NCBI RefSeq assembly: GCF_003589595.1
Contig: NW_020654810.1
Location: forward strand, 19,547,452 to 19,611,451
From: Hyposmocoma kahamanoa
Taxonomy: Eukaryota > Arthropoda > Insecta > Lepidoptera > Cosmopterigidae
Length of the DNA stretch: 64,000 nucleotides
Direction of reading: 5' to 3'
The notes beneath the pieces were generated by a model that saw only the letters and a program-made list of their open reading frames with translations, had not been told where the DNA came from and ran no database searches. The translations under genes were made by a program, and so were the position numbers. Positions 31,270-41,640 of this stretch are shown piece by piece. How positions within the stretch are numbered: the stretch's first letter is position 1; each line of letters starts with the position of its first letter.

Positions 31270-31425
31270 GTTTAGTTCTTAGATTTTCGCGATTATTACA
31301 CATTAGAAATGAAACTAGTTTTTCACGGCTGGCTCAGATGGTAAAGTCATCAACCAGTTGTCTAATATTAATACAAACCATCCAATTTTTCGTTGTAGTT
31401 AACAAAAGTTATTAATTTTAAATAA
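31270..31425 (+). repeat. Penelope-type terminal-repeat fragment
   Basis: Begins TTAGTTCTTAGATTTTCGCG and AAATGAAACTA, then skips the GGGCCC centre and continues as GGCTGGCTCAGATGGTAAAG, TCATCAACCAGTTGTCTAAT and GTTATTAATT. These blocks follow the same order as the left arm at 56156-56345, so this is a fragment of that family. Confidence 0.65.
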
Positions 31426-31477
31426 ATTTGAAGAATTATGACGTTTCAGAATGTTTTACTACCATAATGTCCAATTT

Positions 31478-31825
31478 TTTTTTTTTGTGAAATTTTTCTA
31501 CTAGTTTGTTATAATATTAATACAAAGATCAAACATCATTGACTTACAATTATATGGACGTCGGGTCCGCGCTAAAAAGTGTCCGCACTTGTAAGGCGCT
31601 AAAATCGTATACAGAGCGCGACACTCCGCTTTAGTCTTCATTTGTTCTACTGACAGCGCGATACTGCGATGACATTACAATTTAAATTTCGAATAGGTTG
31701 ACTTGGGACATTTTTTTCGAGGTTTTTGTATTAGACCCGTCGTCCATTTATTTGTAAGTCAATGTCAAACATTAAGAAAAATTCCTTCGATCCGGCTGGA
31801 TTCGAAAAATTCGTCTTTAGGCCGA
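31478..31825 (-). repeat. SINE-C fragment split by MITE-8
   Basis: Minus-strand SINE-C tail and head pieces interrupted by MITE-8 copy 3 at TCAAACAT, within the family's GATCGAACA block. The head is truncated after GGATTCGAAAA, so most of the tRNA-like part is absent. Confidence 0.7.
31529..31772 (-). mobile_element. MITE-8 copy 3 with 8-bp target duplication
   Basis: A 228-bp insertion (31537-31764), inverted relative to copies 1 and 2. TCAAACAT is duplicated at 31529-31536 and 31765-31772. It differs from copy 1 at only a handful of positions. The target, a SINE-C, is recognisable on both sides. Confidence 0.9.
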
Positions 31826-31964
31826 ACTTATTTTTAATTTACTAAAGAACATTGCAATTAACGTTGCGTACGTTTATCTAAATATTTGATCTTAGAGCAT
31901 ATCCTATATGCTCTAATTATTTTATTTTAACAATGTTAATTTTTACTAAATTAAACTTATTTTT

Positions 31965-32130
31965 TAAAAGAAATTAGAAATAAATTAATGACCACGGGAT
32001 CCGTAAAGAGCCTAAAACATTTTTTCAAACAAACCAACGCTTTTGCATCTGACCGAGATGGTAAAATAGACATATCTAATTTTAATGGAAACCACCTTAT
32101 TCTTGCACTATGGTTACAAAGTTAATAAAA
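31965..32130 (+). repeat. Penelope-type terminal-repeat fragment, decayed
   Basis: ATGACCACGGGATCCGTAAA, TTTTTTCAAACAAACCAACG, CTGACCGAGATGGTAAAATA and CACTATGGTTACAAAGTTAA appear in family order with heavy divergence. Confidence 0.5.
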
Positions 32131-33297
32131 TTGTATACCTACTTCAGCGTCTGAATGTTCCTCTAGTAATTAGAAGAAAATTCACCAAGACTCGGCTGTA
32201 TAGTTTCAAACCTTTGCCTTTTTCTTTACGGAAAGAATGAATAAAAACAATTATACACTTTGTGTATTCTATGTACGTAGTTGTCCATGGTTTATTCACT
32301 ACGCTCTCCAGATTGACGATTGCTTAAAAGCTTCTAACAAAGAGGAAATGCTGCTTCATTTCTATTTTATTATTAAGCTAATAAATTGCACACTGCATGT
32401 GTGTTACAATAACTTTTAACAAAACTATCATACATTTAATAAAATTAAACAATTTCTATGAAACTCAGGATCATTTTTCAGGAAGTTTTGTAAACTTGAG
32501 AAATGACAAGAATGAAGTGCATATCTTCGCCTTGTTATTGACCGTCAATGGACAGTAACAACGTTTACCGTACGGTTAAATATTAGAATATGATAGTACG
32601 GGGATAATGCGCTATATGGATCTCAAAAAACCAACAGTCTTTACAGAGCGATTTCCAAGTGCTTTCTGCGTAATTGCATGAATTATTTACATAATTATGT
32701 AAATCATTATATTGAACATTTTATTTTAGGTATATACACTCCAACAAGAAAAGTACTGACATTTTTGTGTACGTTACTAATCAGGTCCATGAATGTCCAC
32801 GCATGTGTAAATGTCCACTATTGTTCAAAATCCACTTTTTTAGCTTGTAAAGTGTAGAAAAATGCAGTGCGTTATCTTTTTAAACCTCACAAGTCTACTG
32901 TGATTAGAGAGAGATCTAAGACAAATTTAAAAATATGAAAAACTGATAAATTAAAAAATATATAGCTGTAACATATTTTTTGGCAGGTTTGCCCTCTTTT
33001 TAGACAAGAACTTAATAATAACACGATGTTATAGGGCTTACAGGTTATATTTAAATCAAATAATTTCTGTTTTCTTATTACCTGTGCCATCGGTCAATTA
33101 AATAATATAACAAACAATAAGCTATCTCCGTTAATCAATCATTTGCAAAAATCGTAAAAGCAATGAATGTATATAACAGGTTAATTTTGTATTGAGAAAG
33201 TTTACATTTTAGGTTTAGGTTATTTTAAAAGCTTCATATTTTGTGTTATTTCCTTTCCAAACTTTATATAATTGCAATAAATAATTTTACTTGTATA
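32131..33297. other. no recognised feature
   Basis: About 1.2 kb of AT-rich DNA with no exon or repeat landmark that I recognise. Confidence 0.4.
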
Positions 33298-33475
33298 TTT
33301 TAACCGACTTTAAAAAAGAAGGAAGTTCTCAATTCGACTGTATGTTTTTTTTGTATGTTACGCGATAACTCGAAATTATAAACCGAATTTTTTTTAAAGA
33401 GTGTACCTCAGGGTAGCAAACTAGGGGATGAGTGATTTTTAGGTCGATTTTTTTTAGTACTCTATACTATGATTT
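33298..33475 (-). repeat. element H copy, partly deleted
   Basis: The left end TTTTAACCGACTTTAAAAAA, GTTCTCAATTCGACTGTATG and TATGTTACGCGATAACTCG are clear. The far part is reduced to TAGCAAACTAGGGGATGAGT and GGTCGATTTTTTTTAG. Confidence 0.65.
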
Positions 33476-33967
33476 TTTTTTTAACACACATAATAGTACA
33501 ATAAAATGTACTCAATACAGACGAAAAAAATGGAAATTTTCTATCTTTTATTAATTTGCTTGAAGTTAGAAAATAAGTCAAATATTTCTTAAGAAGCGTA
33601 AGTTTAATTAAGTTAAAAAAAACTTTTTTAAGATAATCTCTTAAAGTTTCAAAGTTTAAGTAAACTTAAATATACGTATAGACGCTTGTACCTTTACTTG
33701 AACGAATACTTAAAGTAGACTGACCAACCTTGAACTTACCCTAAACGATCAGAAACAAAAACGAAATAGTAATTATATTGACGCTGAAAAGGTAAAACTC
33801 TAACGTGCATTTACAAAATATTACAGAGAAGCGATTTAAAGCAATTTTTTTAAGAAAAACAATCAGTTGTGATTTTTTTTTCTTATTTTTATACTACATT
33901 ATATTATTTTCATTTTTATACTTTCATCCTTAGTCACTTTTGCATGAAGTCTTTACGTACCAAATAC

Positions 33968-34148
33968 TTAGGGTCGTATTCTAGAACTCTACTCAATACT
34001 CAAGTCAGGACTTGAGTATTGCAGTGAGCACTGAAAATCATACTCAAGCCCTTGCCATTAGGGTCGTATTTCCAGTGCTTAAATTCATACTCAAGTCTGC
34101 TCAAGTCCTGACTTGAGCATTAAGTAGAGTTCTGGAATACGACCCTAA
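33968..34148. mobile_element. foldback MITE, TIR TTAGGGTCGTATTC
   Basis: An inverted-repeat element of about 175 bp. Left arm TTAGGGTCGTATTCTAGAAC through CAGGACTTGAG and right arm CTCAAGTCCTGACTTGAGCA through GAATACGACCCTAA pair over about 50 bp with few mismatches. The termini touch TA/TTA, as for Tc1/mariner or PIF/Harbinger MITEs. A third, direct copy of the terminal motif (TTAGGGTCGTATTTCCAGTG) sits in the middle, suggesting an insertion into a relative or an internal duplication. Confidence 0.75.
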
Positions 34149-34151
34149 GTA

Positions 34152-35463
34152 AACAATCGTTAGTACAGGGCCAAGATAAGCCAATCTTTAAGGCTTGATT
34201 AGGCCTACATTTTGGCTTATCTTATCGCCTATAAAGTCGCCTAAGACATTGTAATCAAGCAAAACAAAGTAAAGAAAAAGAGTACAGCGCATTTCAATTT
34301 CGATTATCCAATAGTCGAGAATGTTGTCGAGACAAAACTCGACAACTTGACGGGATCTCGAATTCGCAGTTTAACTTTGTTATTTTTTTAAATTGTCAGT
34401 AAAGTAAGCAATAACAAAAAATATAACAACGAATAAACGTTTTTAGCTTCAGAATTTCTTCACCATTAATTTCTCAAAGCATATTTCGGAGTCCATATAC
34501 AAAAATATGTCATGACTTAAGAGCAAGTAAATGGGCGACAAGATCTACGGCACCTGGTTACGATAGTACGGTTAAATGTAATCTTGGGTGTCGTATTTGG
34601 TAACCGAGAATTAAATTTAAAAAAATACAATTGGTTGTGCAACAGCTTGCACATATTACCAGCGATAACGAACCCTTCTACCTAGCGCAGTATTTGGAGA
34701 GGCTTATGTTCGGCAGTTGACTTAATAAACTAATGTGTCAGAGATCTAGGTGCAATGGTTATGGGGTTTGTTGTTGGCACATGACGTCAGCAGGGCCGAT
34801 GACGTCAAATAATTGCGATCATTTGCAACACACACAAATCGGTTGACTTCGCGCATTCGCGAACGGTCTAAAACAACCCTAAGTAAGCTTTTTTGGGTTT
34901 AATGAATTTCGGATTACGGTTGCGCCATTAGGTAGAATTTTACTTCTAATATAACGTATAAAATTTAAGTTAATGCAAAATTTTAACGGTACTTATACCT
35001 GCATAATCCTTTCAATATATAGAAGATTTACAAAGATGTTAGAAGTTACGAAGTTCAGAATTAAACTTGCGAGAACTATTTCTTATGTACTGTTTTAAAG
35101 AACAATACATAATAAATAGTAATTTTTCATTTATGTGCGGCAGAATACGTACAGTTTCATGAAGTTTTTCTCGTAGACTTTGACTTTCTAAACTTGGAAA
35201 ACGAAATATTTCATGAGTTGGCCAACTTTTATTCAAAACTTTTACAAGAATAAATCTGCCTTTTTAATGTGGGCAATTAAGCAAACTGTATGTAATAAAA
35301 ATAAAAAGTTTCAAAACTTTACCTATTTCAAACAAGAGACGAATTTTCATCAGAATAACATAAATTCCTTACTTTTCAAAACTTTTGCCGACTTACAAAG
35401 TTCGAAAAGTTTTGTGCCTCGCTTAGAGCATTCAGTAGATATTTAGTTAGTTAACTTTTTTCA
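34152..35463. other. unassigned stretch containing two CRE palindromes
   Basis: About 1.3 kb. Two perfect TGACGTCA sites stand at 34782-34789 and 34800-34807. AT-rich short frames at 35039-35446 look accidental. Confidence 0.35.
34782..34807. promoter_or_regulatory. two CRE-type TGACGTCA sites 18 bp apart
   Basis: TGACGTCA is the consensus palindrome bound by CREB/ATF bZIP factors. Two exact copies lie 18 bp apart start to start, with AGCAGGGCCGA between or partly overlapping them. They may regulate a nearby promoter, but no transcription start is recognisable, so the role is inferred. Confidence 0.35.
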
Positions 35464-35652
35464 CTACGTGTCGTTTATAAGTCGGGGGTTATGCAGGAGT
35501 GCATCCCGGGAGCGTGTGCATAGCACGGTGATCTCGCGGCAACTGCTGTGCTTGGCCATCCGCAGTTGTCGTCGAAGTCCCAGCAGCATCTCTTCGGCGG
35601 CAGCACGGCGCATGCGTCTATAAACTCCGCCCCGCAAAACTTTTCGTCGCAA
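35464..35652 (-). CDS. candidate terminal exon, unknown protein
   Basis: A minus-strand open block of 62 codons ending in a TAG at the low-coordinate end. It is strikingly GC-rich at third positions compared with its surroundings, with runs such as 'RRMRRAAAEEMLLGLRRQLR' and 'MAKHSSCREITVLCTRSRD'. The composition is basic, with a helix-like heptad flavour. No family was recognised. An internal ATG stands at codon 14, and the first codon is TTG, so the block is probably entered by splicing; no strong acceptor was identified. An overlapping minus-strand frame at 35475-35666 is Cys-rich and looks like a shadow. It may instead be a conserved non-coding GC island. Confidence 0.3.
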   Translation of the reverse strand: MRRKVLRGGVYRRMRRAAAEEMLLGLRRQLRMAKHSSCREITVLCTRSRDALLHNPRLINDT

Positions 35653-35666
35653 AGTAGGAGTATCAT

Positions 35667-36582
35667 AACATACTTTTCAGATCAACTTTTATGAGTTTAG
35701 TGTTAATATAACGTACACGAAATACGATACACATTTTGTTTTGTTTATTATGGTTGCTAGCTAATACAGGGAAAGCATTTGTAAGGAATCGTCTGGTGAT
35801 GAACAATGACATTACTGTGTATTGTAAAGCTTAGTTTTAGATGGCTATGCAATGAAGTTACTTTGAATTGGGTTACGGAAAATTGACTAGAATTAACACA
35901 AGCACAAGAAGATATGCGACTGGTATACGATCTCCGCGGTACTTTATGATCAGTGCTTATTGTGTTCGGTCGTACATGCTGGCTTATTTACAAATGGTAG
36001 AATAGGTATCATTTGATGAGATGAAATTTCCGCTAGCACCCTGTATTTTTCCGAAGTGGTAGCCCATATGTACCAGTAATTTAAAATTCAAAAAGTTAAA
36101 TTTATGTGTAAAAAAAAGAAAAAATAATAATCAATGTATTGAATACCGTAATGCATTGAGCAGAAAAATATAAATAGAAAGGTATTGATTTTCCTAAAAT
36201 GTCGGTATAACCTTTATATCTGCGAAGCTGCAACGTAATAGGCGCTAAAAAGGGGTGTAAATGTAAAAGAGTCGTATCTCCAGTTGTAAACAGTTTACAG
36301 ATCGACGTAAAGTCGCACGACCCCCGCGTCGCGCTTTGAACTGGAAATATTTACAATTTTATCGTCCACCGTGACCATATTTGCGTCGCTGTATTGGATA
36401 CGCTTTCTTTTATTCTTTCATTTCGTAGTTCTTTCAACTATTTCTTGTCCAAAACGTCCAAGTGTTGTATTAAAAAAACCGTCTTAAGCTGTTATTCACG
36501 CGTTCCAAAATATTTTTTATTGCTTTTTTGGTACGGAAATATTTCGTCCAAATATAATATAATCAACAAAAATGTTCGACGA
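35667..36582. other. no recognised feature
   Basis: Unassigned. A CpG-containing patch at 36290-36390 (CGCACGACCCCCGCGTCGCG) has no supported exon. Confidence 0.35.
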
Positions 36583-36915
36583 CATGGTGGTTTGCACTGT
36601 GGACGCTAGATGAGTTCGATCCCAGTCGGACCAATTTGTGAAATGATCTTTTCAATTTAGAAAAATTCTGCTCTGAGTTCTGCTCTGGGTGTTCTGAGAA
36701 GTGCCTCAGGGTGAATTAAGTTGGTCTGGTTTCTGTTTTTTTTTTTGTATATAAAATAAGTGAGCATTTGACCTCCATCTTACTTGATGAAAAGTGACGA
36801 GTAGGTCGATGGTGTAGCATGCACACCTAAATAATACCTATTCACTCTCATATTACAGGAAATTCTCTACTTTGAGACCAGGCAATTAGTGTGATTATTA
36901 TACTAAACCAAAAAA
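36583..36915 (+). repeat. SINE-D (type 1) copy split by a LINE 3' end
   Basis: Plus-strand SINE-D with GAGTTCGATCCCAGTCGGAC (B box), TTTGTGAAATGATC, CTGGGTGTTCTGAGAAGTGC and GTTGGTCTGG. It resumes after the insertion as TACTTTGAGACCAGGCAATT. The LINE-J 3' tail at 36735-36861 interrupts it. Confidence 0.65.
36735..36861 (-). mobile_element. LINE-J 3' tail insertion
   Basis: Minus-strand 3' terminal piece of LINE-J of about 125 bp. It has a poly(T) left end (the element's A tail), GACCTCCATCTTACTTGATG, GTCGATGGTGTAGCATGCAC and CTATTCACTCTC. Extreme 5' truncation, inserted into SINE-D. Confidence 0.7.
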
Positions 36916-38421
36916 ATTAACAAAAACCAAATGATTTCCACGGTTGTTATACAAATATCATAAATATAACTTTTGATCCATGACTTTTTACAAAAAATAA
37001 GAAATTTTTTTTTAAATTTTTAGTTGCACAGATCTGTATTTGGTAGTAAGTTCAAACGTCCTCCCCGACGACTCCCACTTTCTTTTGTTAACGTACAGAG
37101 TTATCACCGTTTTGAGTACGAACGTTTAGAGTAAAATAAATATTTTTATTTTTGTACGAAATTAAAATCAGATGAATTATTAAAAGCCATTGAACAATGT
37201 TGTTTATGATGTCAGTAATAGCGTCCTGCAAGGTTGCTCGTATTTTACAGATAACATATATTATTAGCACACAACAATGCAAATACTGATACAAGTTGTT
37301 GTAAAAATTATATTACAAGAAAATATAAACGAAATTCGAAATAATTATTTTTAGAGAGATATACCAGATTATGAAAGTCATTGCGTGTCACATAATATCT
37401 AACGAGAACAGAATCGCCGTTGCGAGGGTTCTACTCGCGTTAATGGATTAATAATACCTTTTAATACTATATATAGGCTCTATTGTAAAGAGAATCTAAA
37501 TAGCAGCGAGGGTCAATGGCATCAAAAGTAATTTGTAACTAAATGGAAATTTGCTAACAAAGGGTAACCTAATAGTCACTATTCAAACTTTATTTAGTAC
37601 AATGTTTACGCAATTTCTTTATAAATGTTCTTCTTAATATAAGTGAAACTATTTTTTCGAATCTAAATCGCGTATTTTTTTTTTTCAAGCGAACTAACGG
37701 GTTTTTCATACGTTTCATCGTCACGGTGGACAAATTTATTTGTTTATATTTAGTTTATATTGACCCATAAATACATACCTTATAAAGTAAATAAAATACA
37801 TAATAATATATTATAACACTATTTCTCAACATACTCGGAAATGTATGCATTACTTTCAAAAAACGAACACTGAAAGTTTGTCACTTATGGGCAAAGTAAG
37901 TATGCAAATCCATTACTGTCCACTTCTCTAAATTTTAAATCTACCTACTAATAATGAACTACGTAAAAAGGCAAAAGAAAAACTTATGCAGCCACCTGTC
38001 AAGTATTCGTAATTGCGAGATTTATAAGTACCTACCTGTACAGTTTTTTTTTTAAGGCGGTAAAACAAACTAAAATACTTTGGTATTCTTTCTGTCTTTT
38101 TGGTCTTTTTCGTTATGTTTTTCTCGAAAATAAGTTCGAATGAGAAGAGCGATAATGACAATGAATATTTAACACTATAAACCGGTTCATCAGAAGTTCA
38201 GCAGATGCAGGGATTAAATGTGCCTGGAAAAATTATGCCAAATGTTACTTTTAATTTTAACTAATTTTTTCTTACTTTTTTAATTCTCTTTAGTCTTCTA
38301 TTATTTCCTCGCACTGTTTGAAAATATCTTTATATAAGCCTCGGCTGGAGCGGGGATTGCTTGACTCGTATTAATACAAGGCCTCGCTTGTTACTTCCCG
38401 GCCTCTGCAATAATGTATTAT
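36916..38421. other. mostly unassigned; one Penelope-type fragment
   Basis: AT-rich. At 37643-37735 GTGAAACTATTTTTTCGAAT, AAATCGCGTA and ATCGTCACGGTGGAC give a decayed Penelope-type terminal-repeat fragment. No exon seen. Confidence 0.45.
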
Positions 38422-38580
38422 TTATTTATTTACATGCATGCGCCGTTTGACGCAACTTGGGTGTCCGGTAACCGGCCTCGAAAATGTCGATACACCCTTC
38501 GGCCAAAACCCGCCTTCGTGAAGGTCGACAGATGTTGAGTTGCTATTGTTGGTAAAACACGAACAAAGTCCCGCCGCATT
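38422..38580 (-). pseudogene. ORF1-like relic, C-terminal piece
   Basis: A third, decayed copy of the ORF1 family on the minus strand. Readable pieces are 'QHLSTF', 'FWPKGV' and 'RPVTGH', aligning with the last 50 residues of the intact ORF at 11256-12329 ('EHLSTFMKEEFWPKGVLYRR'). The frame is broken and the end has the family's AAATAAAT tail on the minus strand. Confidence 0.6.
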
Positions 38581-39270
38581 GTGGATTTTAATTTGTCTCA
38601 TTACAAAAAACGACTTTGTATGTGTGTAATTATTCATACGAATGTTCATACGAATTTCAAACGTCAAAAAAATATCAAAAAATTGTTTAGTGATGGAGTA
38701 AATTGTTAATAAAAGTTGGACATCCTGCATTTAGATGAGTTGCCGAGAACTTCAAAGTCGTGTATGGAGTCGTCGACGGATGCAAGATCCTGGTGGACGG
38801 CACAAACGATGGGAGGCCCAGCAGGGGGTTAGGTCGGGCTGTAGATGATGAGCTCAATGATATCGTGACAAAAAAGATGAGATAAAAATAAACCGTTTAT
38901 TACCTACACAAAAAATAAACAATAAAAAAATATATCCGCTTAACGCGAAAACGATGCTGACTCTACATTTTGAGAGTACTCCTAAAGTTGCGTTGGCTGT
39001 ACAGAATTAACGTTACTTTATAATGAGGCGGGTTTATGACGTCTTTTTCATGTGTCATACAGATTTCAAAGCCTTGATTGCCTTTACGAGCCCAAAATGA
39101 TTCAGCATTCAAAATCTCATACAATTGTGTTCGTCTGAGTTTCGCTAAGGAGTTATTGTACTTTTATGCTTATCAAAATGGAGTAAAATAAGTATATTTG
39201 TAACCAAGTTGGAATACCGGGTCGTAAATATTACACTTCGATCTTTACAAAAAGACTATAATAATAAAAT
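38581..39270. other. mostly unassigned; short LINE-type tail
   Basis: At 38796-38850 ATGGGAGGCCCAGCAGGGGG and GGCTGTAGATGATGAG resemble the common lepidopteran LINE 3' tail also seen near 59.23 kb. The rest is AT-rich and unassigned. Confidence 0.4.
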
Positions 39271-39391
39271 AACGCACATACTCTAGCCCCGCACTAGGGA
39301 AACCCTGTATCGCGGGTGCCATGGACATACACATAGGTAAACAACAGTGGTTGTTGTAAACTAGTGCGGGGCTATGTTGAGTGTGTGCGTT
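39271..39391. repeat. SINE-B ends in inverted orientation
   Basis: The family 3' end appears twice, as AACGCACATACTCTAGCCCC at 39271 and, inverted, GCGGGGCTATGTTGAGTGTG ending at 39391. About 65 bp lie between, including GGTAAACAACAGTGGTTGTT. The result is a clean hairpin made from one SINE end. Confidence 0.7.
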
Positions 39392-39929
39392 GGTATTATT
39401 ATTAAACATATAGCAACAAAATGTCACATAGGTTTCAGTGACAGAAATGACGTTCTACAAATCCGAATTCAACATTCGTCTTTTTCTGAAACTCGATGTG
39501 TACTTTAATTGTCTAGTAGTGTATATACGTAATTACAAAACTCTTACTCTAAAGTTATTTTTATTTTACATACACAAGCTTGCAACTTTGTTACAGGACT
39601 GACGTAATGCAATAGTGTAGCCAAAATTATCACTTGTTCAACATCATCAACTACGTAATTTATATTCAAAATTATATCATATCTACTAATTGTACCATAT
39701 TATATTACAAACTGTTATTACATCCCATATCACAACATCACGTCTCTCGTGTCAGTGGTGCCCTGCTCAGTAGGTTAGGTCTCCCACGAGGAATCGCCAA
39801 TAACTGAGGCCGGCGGCGGCGGCGCTTCACATACCCATCGGAAACGCAAAGACCCACACGACTCAAAACCTCTGCATTGCATGTCTTGCCTCTTAACAAT
39901 TGAAACACATGGCATGGTGTAAACGTATG

Positions 39930-40576
39930 GTGTCCAAGCGCCTATTTTGCGTGTGGTGGGTGCAGAGTCCTACGCGTGCCACCCAAGCTCCTCCAAAAAT
40001 CGCAGCGCCCTCCTGGGTTATTCGAAGACTTCGGGAAACAACCAAGATATTTTGCCCTGTAGTTGGCCACGTCGGTGCATTATAGTAGGATGTGCGCGGC
40101 GGTTTTGTCTTCCTCCATGCATGCTTGGATAATTTAAAAAAAGAAATGCTCTGTATAGCGGGCTGTCCGTAATACCTAGATTGAAAAGGTGTTTATTATA
40201 TGGACCATGACCCGTTAGAGCGGCAGTTAGAATGCGCAGCTCTTTCTTTTTGACTTTAAGAAATTCACAAGATTGACCGGCGTTAAGCTAGATAAGCCCC
40301 TAACCTGTCTACAAACCGTGTGGATTTAATCGTAACACCTGGATGTTATTATGAATAGTTTTTGTACCTTTGTGTATAGTTGTTCTTGACTATTGGTAAG
40401 GAAGGGACACTATAGGTTCTGGTCCTATAGCGTCCATCTCCGAACCTCTTCAGGCCAGTTCATCTAATGCTTTATTGCCACGTGAGCTGCTGTGTCCTTT
40501 GATCCACGGTAGAGTTATGTGATGGCACATACATACCTCAGTGAGTGCTTGGTGGCATTCATGGCTAAGTCCTGAG
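39930..40576 (-). pseudogene. LINE relic with RNase H domain and C-terminal zinc-knuckle region
   Basis: Minus-strand remnant of an RNase H-bearing non-LTR retrotransposon (I, R1 or related clade). Near 40490-40400 the frame reads 'ITLPWIKGHSSSRGNKALDE', the RNase H His-containing motif (usually W-x-x-G-H-x-G-x-x-G-N-x-x-A-D). It is followed by a stop and 'RGSEMDAIGPEPIVSLP'. Further down, with frame changes, pieces such as 'ILTAALTGHGPYNKHLF' and 'AAHILL' with 'TDVANYRAKYL' match the C-terminal region after RNase H. Several stops and frameshifts make it dead. The 5' part is absent. Confidence 0.7.
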
Positions 40577-40851
40577 TTTATGACAACAACAATTGCAACA
40601 CACACAAAACCAGTGCTATTTATATTCCCTCCGTACTTTGGGTGGATAGATAACGTAATGCTGTATAAATTCCCAAGTCTTTTTAACTATGTTCAACCAG
40701 TCTGACAGTCCATATGACATATGACATAGTCCATATGAGATATTGGCGACATTAATTATCTTTAGCCAACTCTCTGTGATCACCTCTATTACCGTATACT
40801 AGTATTTATCAGTAAATTTACATGCACACAAAAGTTTAACAAATATAATCT
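40577..40851. other. no recognised feature
   Basis: Unassigned, possibly decayed upstream sequence of the LINE relic on the left. Confidence 0.35.
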
Positions 40852-40852
40852 T

Positions 40853-41280
40853 AAATTTTTATTAAATTGATATTCAATTATTTTTTGTGAAATTACTCCA
40901 CTAGTTTGTTATAATTATTAATACAAAGATCGAACACTCACTACTCTCACTAGTGGAGTAATTTCACAAAAAATAATTGAATATCAATTCAATAAAAATT
41001 TAAATATCTCTCGCCAGGACTGGTAACTGTAAAGGTACTAACTGGGTGATAAATCTTTCATAGATTTCTCATAGATGGCGCTATGACTAAAAATTCGTTG
41101 AAAAAACCAAATACAAAGACACGACGCAAGCACATAGAAAAATTCGTAAGGTCCGCTGGTTCGTTCCGTGGCTTAGTTGGTACAGCGTCTGTCACGGAAG
41201 CTAGAAGACGTCGGTTCAAATCCGGCCGGATCGAAGGAATTTTTTTTGAGTGTTCGATCTTTGTATTAATAATTATAACA
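40853..41280 (+). repeat. SINE-C with inverted-repeat leader
   Basis: A plus-strand SINE-C (head GTGGCTTAGTTGGTACAGCG near 41168, B box GGTTCAAATCC). It is preceded by an inverted copy of its own inter-head body: left arm 40853-40906 (to CTCCACTAGT) and right arm 40949-41003 (from ACTAGTGGAG), with a spacer of about 42 bp. So two SINE-C units lie head away from head, joined at their bodies. Confidence 0.75.
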
Positions 41281-41640
41281 AATATAATCTTATCTTATTT
41301 TTTTTATTTAAGTAAGTTGTTATGTGGACGGCGGCACATTGGGTGCAGCAGTTCGCCCTTGATACATCCTTATTACATCTGTAATAGTCGGGTTTGTAAT
41401 GCTGTTGCACTTGGTGTGCCGCCGACCGTTCGTTGCCAATCGCAGCTTGTTTCTGCAACCGCAATTTAGGTGTCGGAAGAATATGAGCGCTGCAAACTTA
41501 TAAAGTTGGCGGCATTATGCTGAGCCGAAACATTTTCAGTACATTATTTGTTGTAACTTTCCTTCTCTTTTTATACGTAATGCTGTCATGTAATGTGCTG
41601 AATAAATGCTTTATCTATCTATCTCAATATTTTTATTTTT
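41281..41640. other. no recognised feature
   Basis: Unassigned. ATCTATCTATC near 41612 is a short microsatellite next to a SINE-A. Confidence 0.4.

Noticed and set aside
41083..41469. 128-codon plus-strand frame near 41.1-41.5 kb
   Set aside because: Its first half lies inside SINE-C and the rest has no domain, codon bias or splice support.
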